Shown piece after piece: positions 5,089-5,817 of a stretch of DNA of 5,817 bases. Made by a program: the position numbers and the translations under genes. The notes under the pieces are model-generated. The model worked only from the letters and a program-made list of their open reading frames with translations. It was not told the origin of the DNA and did no database searches. This DNA is from an uncultured Clostridium sp. (GTDB lineage: Bacteria; Bacillota_A; Clostridia; TANB77; CAG-508). The stretch lies in assembly GCA_946491915.1 (NCBI GenBank), contig CAMLYR010000090.1, positions 1 through 5,817 on the forward strand, in the 5' to 3' direction. Within the stretch, counting starts at the first letter, position 1. Each line of letters opens with the position of its first letter.

Positions 5089-5817
5089 AATTTAACATAT
5101 CTTTTCTCTTTAACCACCATGTCACTACTAATGTTAAGACAACCGCAATTAACACCATAATGATAAATCCCATTGGACTATTTTCAAATGGTAGTTTTAC
5201 ATTCATTCCCCAAAAGCTTGATATCATGGTAGGAATGGCTAGTACAATCGTGATAGATGTTAAAAACTTCATCACACCATTTAGGTTGTTTGAAATAATA
5301 GAAGCATAAGCGTCCATCGTTCCATTTAAAATGTTTGTGTAGATTTGAGCCATCTCTATCGCCTGTCTATTTTCAATAATAGCATCTTCTAGTATATCTT
5401 CATCATCATCATATAATTTTACGATTTTTCCTCTCATCGTTTTTTCCATGACGATTTCATTTGATTTTAATGATGTTGCAAAATATACAAGACCTTTTTC
5501 TAAGCTCAATAATTTTAACAATTCTTTATTTTTCATAGAATTTTTTAAAATATATTCTGCAATTTCTGTTTCTTTATTGATTTGTTTTAAGTAATTTAAG
5601 AAATATGATGAATTCAAGTAAAAGATTTGAAAAATAAATCTAGTCTTTTTATATGTTTGAAAATTTTTGATTTTTCTTTTTTCGAAATCTTCTATAACTT
5701 TATTTTTTCTTAAAGATACTGTAATGAAAAAGTCATCTCTTACCACAATTATTCCTAATGGCATGGTAGAATAGATATCATTATCTTCACTTTTTTCAAT
5801 TACTGGAACATCAATTA
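5087..5817 (-). CDS. corA: CorA family divalent-cation (Mg2+) transporter, partial, 5' end outside window
   Basis: C-terminal 242 codons of a CorA-type channel; family members of about 310-320 residues suggest some 70 residues are missing. The frame has no stop up to the window edge, so the ATG at 5764 is internal: 17 further in-frame codons (IDVPVIEKSEDNDIYST) precede it. Family role: pentameric inner-membrane channel for Mg2+ (some relatives carry Co2+, Ni2+ or Zn2+). Numbering from M5764: N-terminal cytoplasmic domain strands (GIIVVRDDFFITVSL, 4-18), then long charged helices with an acidic LYDDDEDILEDA stretch (117-128), first membrane helix at about 166-185, the signature GMN at 186-188, and a second helix at about 199-217 followed by a basic tail KRKD. 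The NGVMKFLTSITIV stretch before GMN is also typical. No frameshift seen. The TAA stop lies inside the right arm of a large palindrome that may serve as terminator. Ion specificity cannot be read from sequence alone; regulatory sequence, such as an Mg2+ riboswitch, would lie outside the window. Confidence 0.94.
   Translation of the reverse strand, partial: IDVPVIEKSEDNDIYSTMPLGIIVVRDDFFITVSLRKNKVIEDFEKRKIKNFQTYKKTRFIFQIFYLNSSYFLNYLKQINKETEIAEYILKNSMKNKELLKLLSLEKGLVYFATSLKSNEIVMEKTMRGKIVKLYDDDEDILEDAIIENRQAIEMAQIYTNILNGTMDAYASIISNNLNGVMKFLTSITIVLAIPTMISSFWGMNVKLPFENSPMGFIIMVLIAVVLTLVVTWWLKRKDMLN

Noticed and set aside
4818..5090. A plus-strand open frame opposite the DUF378 gene and the palindrome
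   Set aside because: It is antisense to a well-supported DUF378 gene and its end is translated repeat sequence.
1..5817. A hidden mobile, defence or phage system
   Set aside because: All coding space is occupied by five housekeeping-type genes, with no transposase, recombinase, toxin-antitoxin or effector domain visible on either strand.

Overview
The window looks like a piece of a low-GC Gram-positive chromosome (Bacillota, probably class Clostridia). It is very AT-rich, all five genes lie on the minus strand, and ribosome-binding sites are of the AGGAGG/AAAGGA type. The gene families (Tex, ComEB-like dCMP deaminase, YkpA-like ABC-F, DUF378, CorA) are ordinary for that group. The lineage call rests on style and protein resemblance only; no 16S or other marker is present.

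Layout, in the direction of transcription (high to low coordinates): a CorA-type metal-ion channel gene enters from the right edge without its start (5817-5087) and ends inside a large GC-rich palindrome (5028-5088). Next is a small independent unit: a promoter-like site (4959-4988), a 62-residue DUF378 membrane protein (4927-4739) and an intrinsic terminator (4703-4669). A strong housekeeping-type promoter (4653-4625) with a leader of about 190 nt then starts a probable three-gene operon: a YkpA/YbiT-type ABC-F ATPase (4427-2844), a dCMP deaminase (2771-2289) and the RNA-binding protein Tex (2236-53). Gaps inside this operon are 72 and 52 nt, with no convincing internal promoter or terminator. 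ABC-F and Tex both belong to translation/RNA handling and the deaminase feeds dUMP/dTTP synthesis, so the grouping looks housekeeping rather than a dedicated pathway.

I see no mobile-element genes, CRISPR, tRNA/rRNA, defence island or biosynthetic cluster, and no new multi-gene system. The most unusual signal is non-coding. Three GGGAC-rich elements sit directly against the stop codons of corA, the ABC-F gene and tex. Two are clearly related, sharing GGGGACGGACTCA and a flanking stem whose two arms change in a compensating way between copies. One of them has produced a spurious 5' extension of the deaminase reading frame. The second item worth attention is the ABC-F protein, whose residues suggest one intact and one degenerate ATP site.
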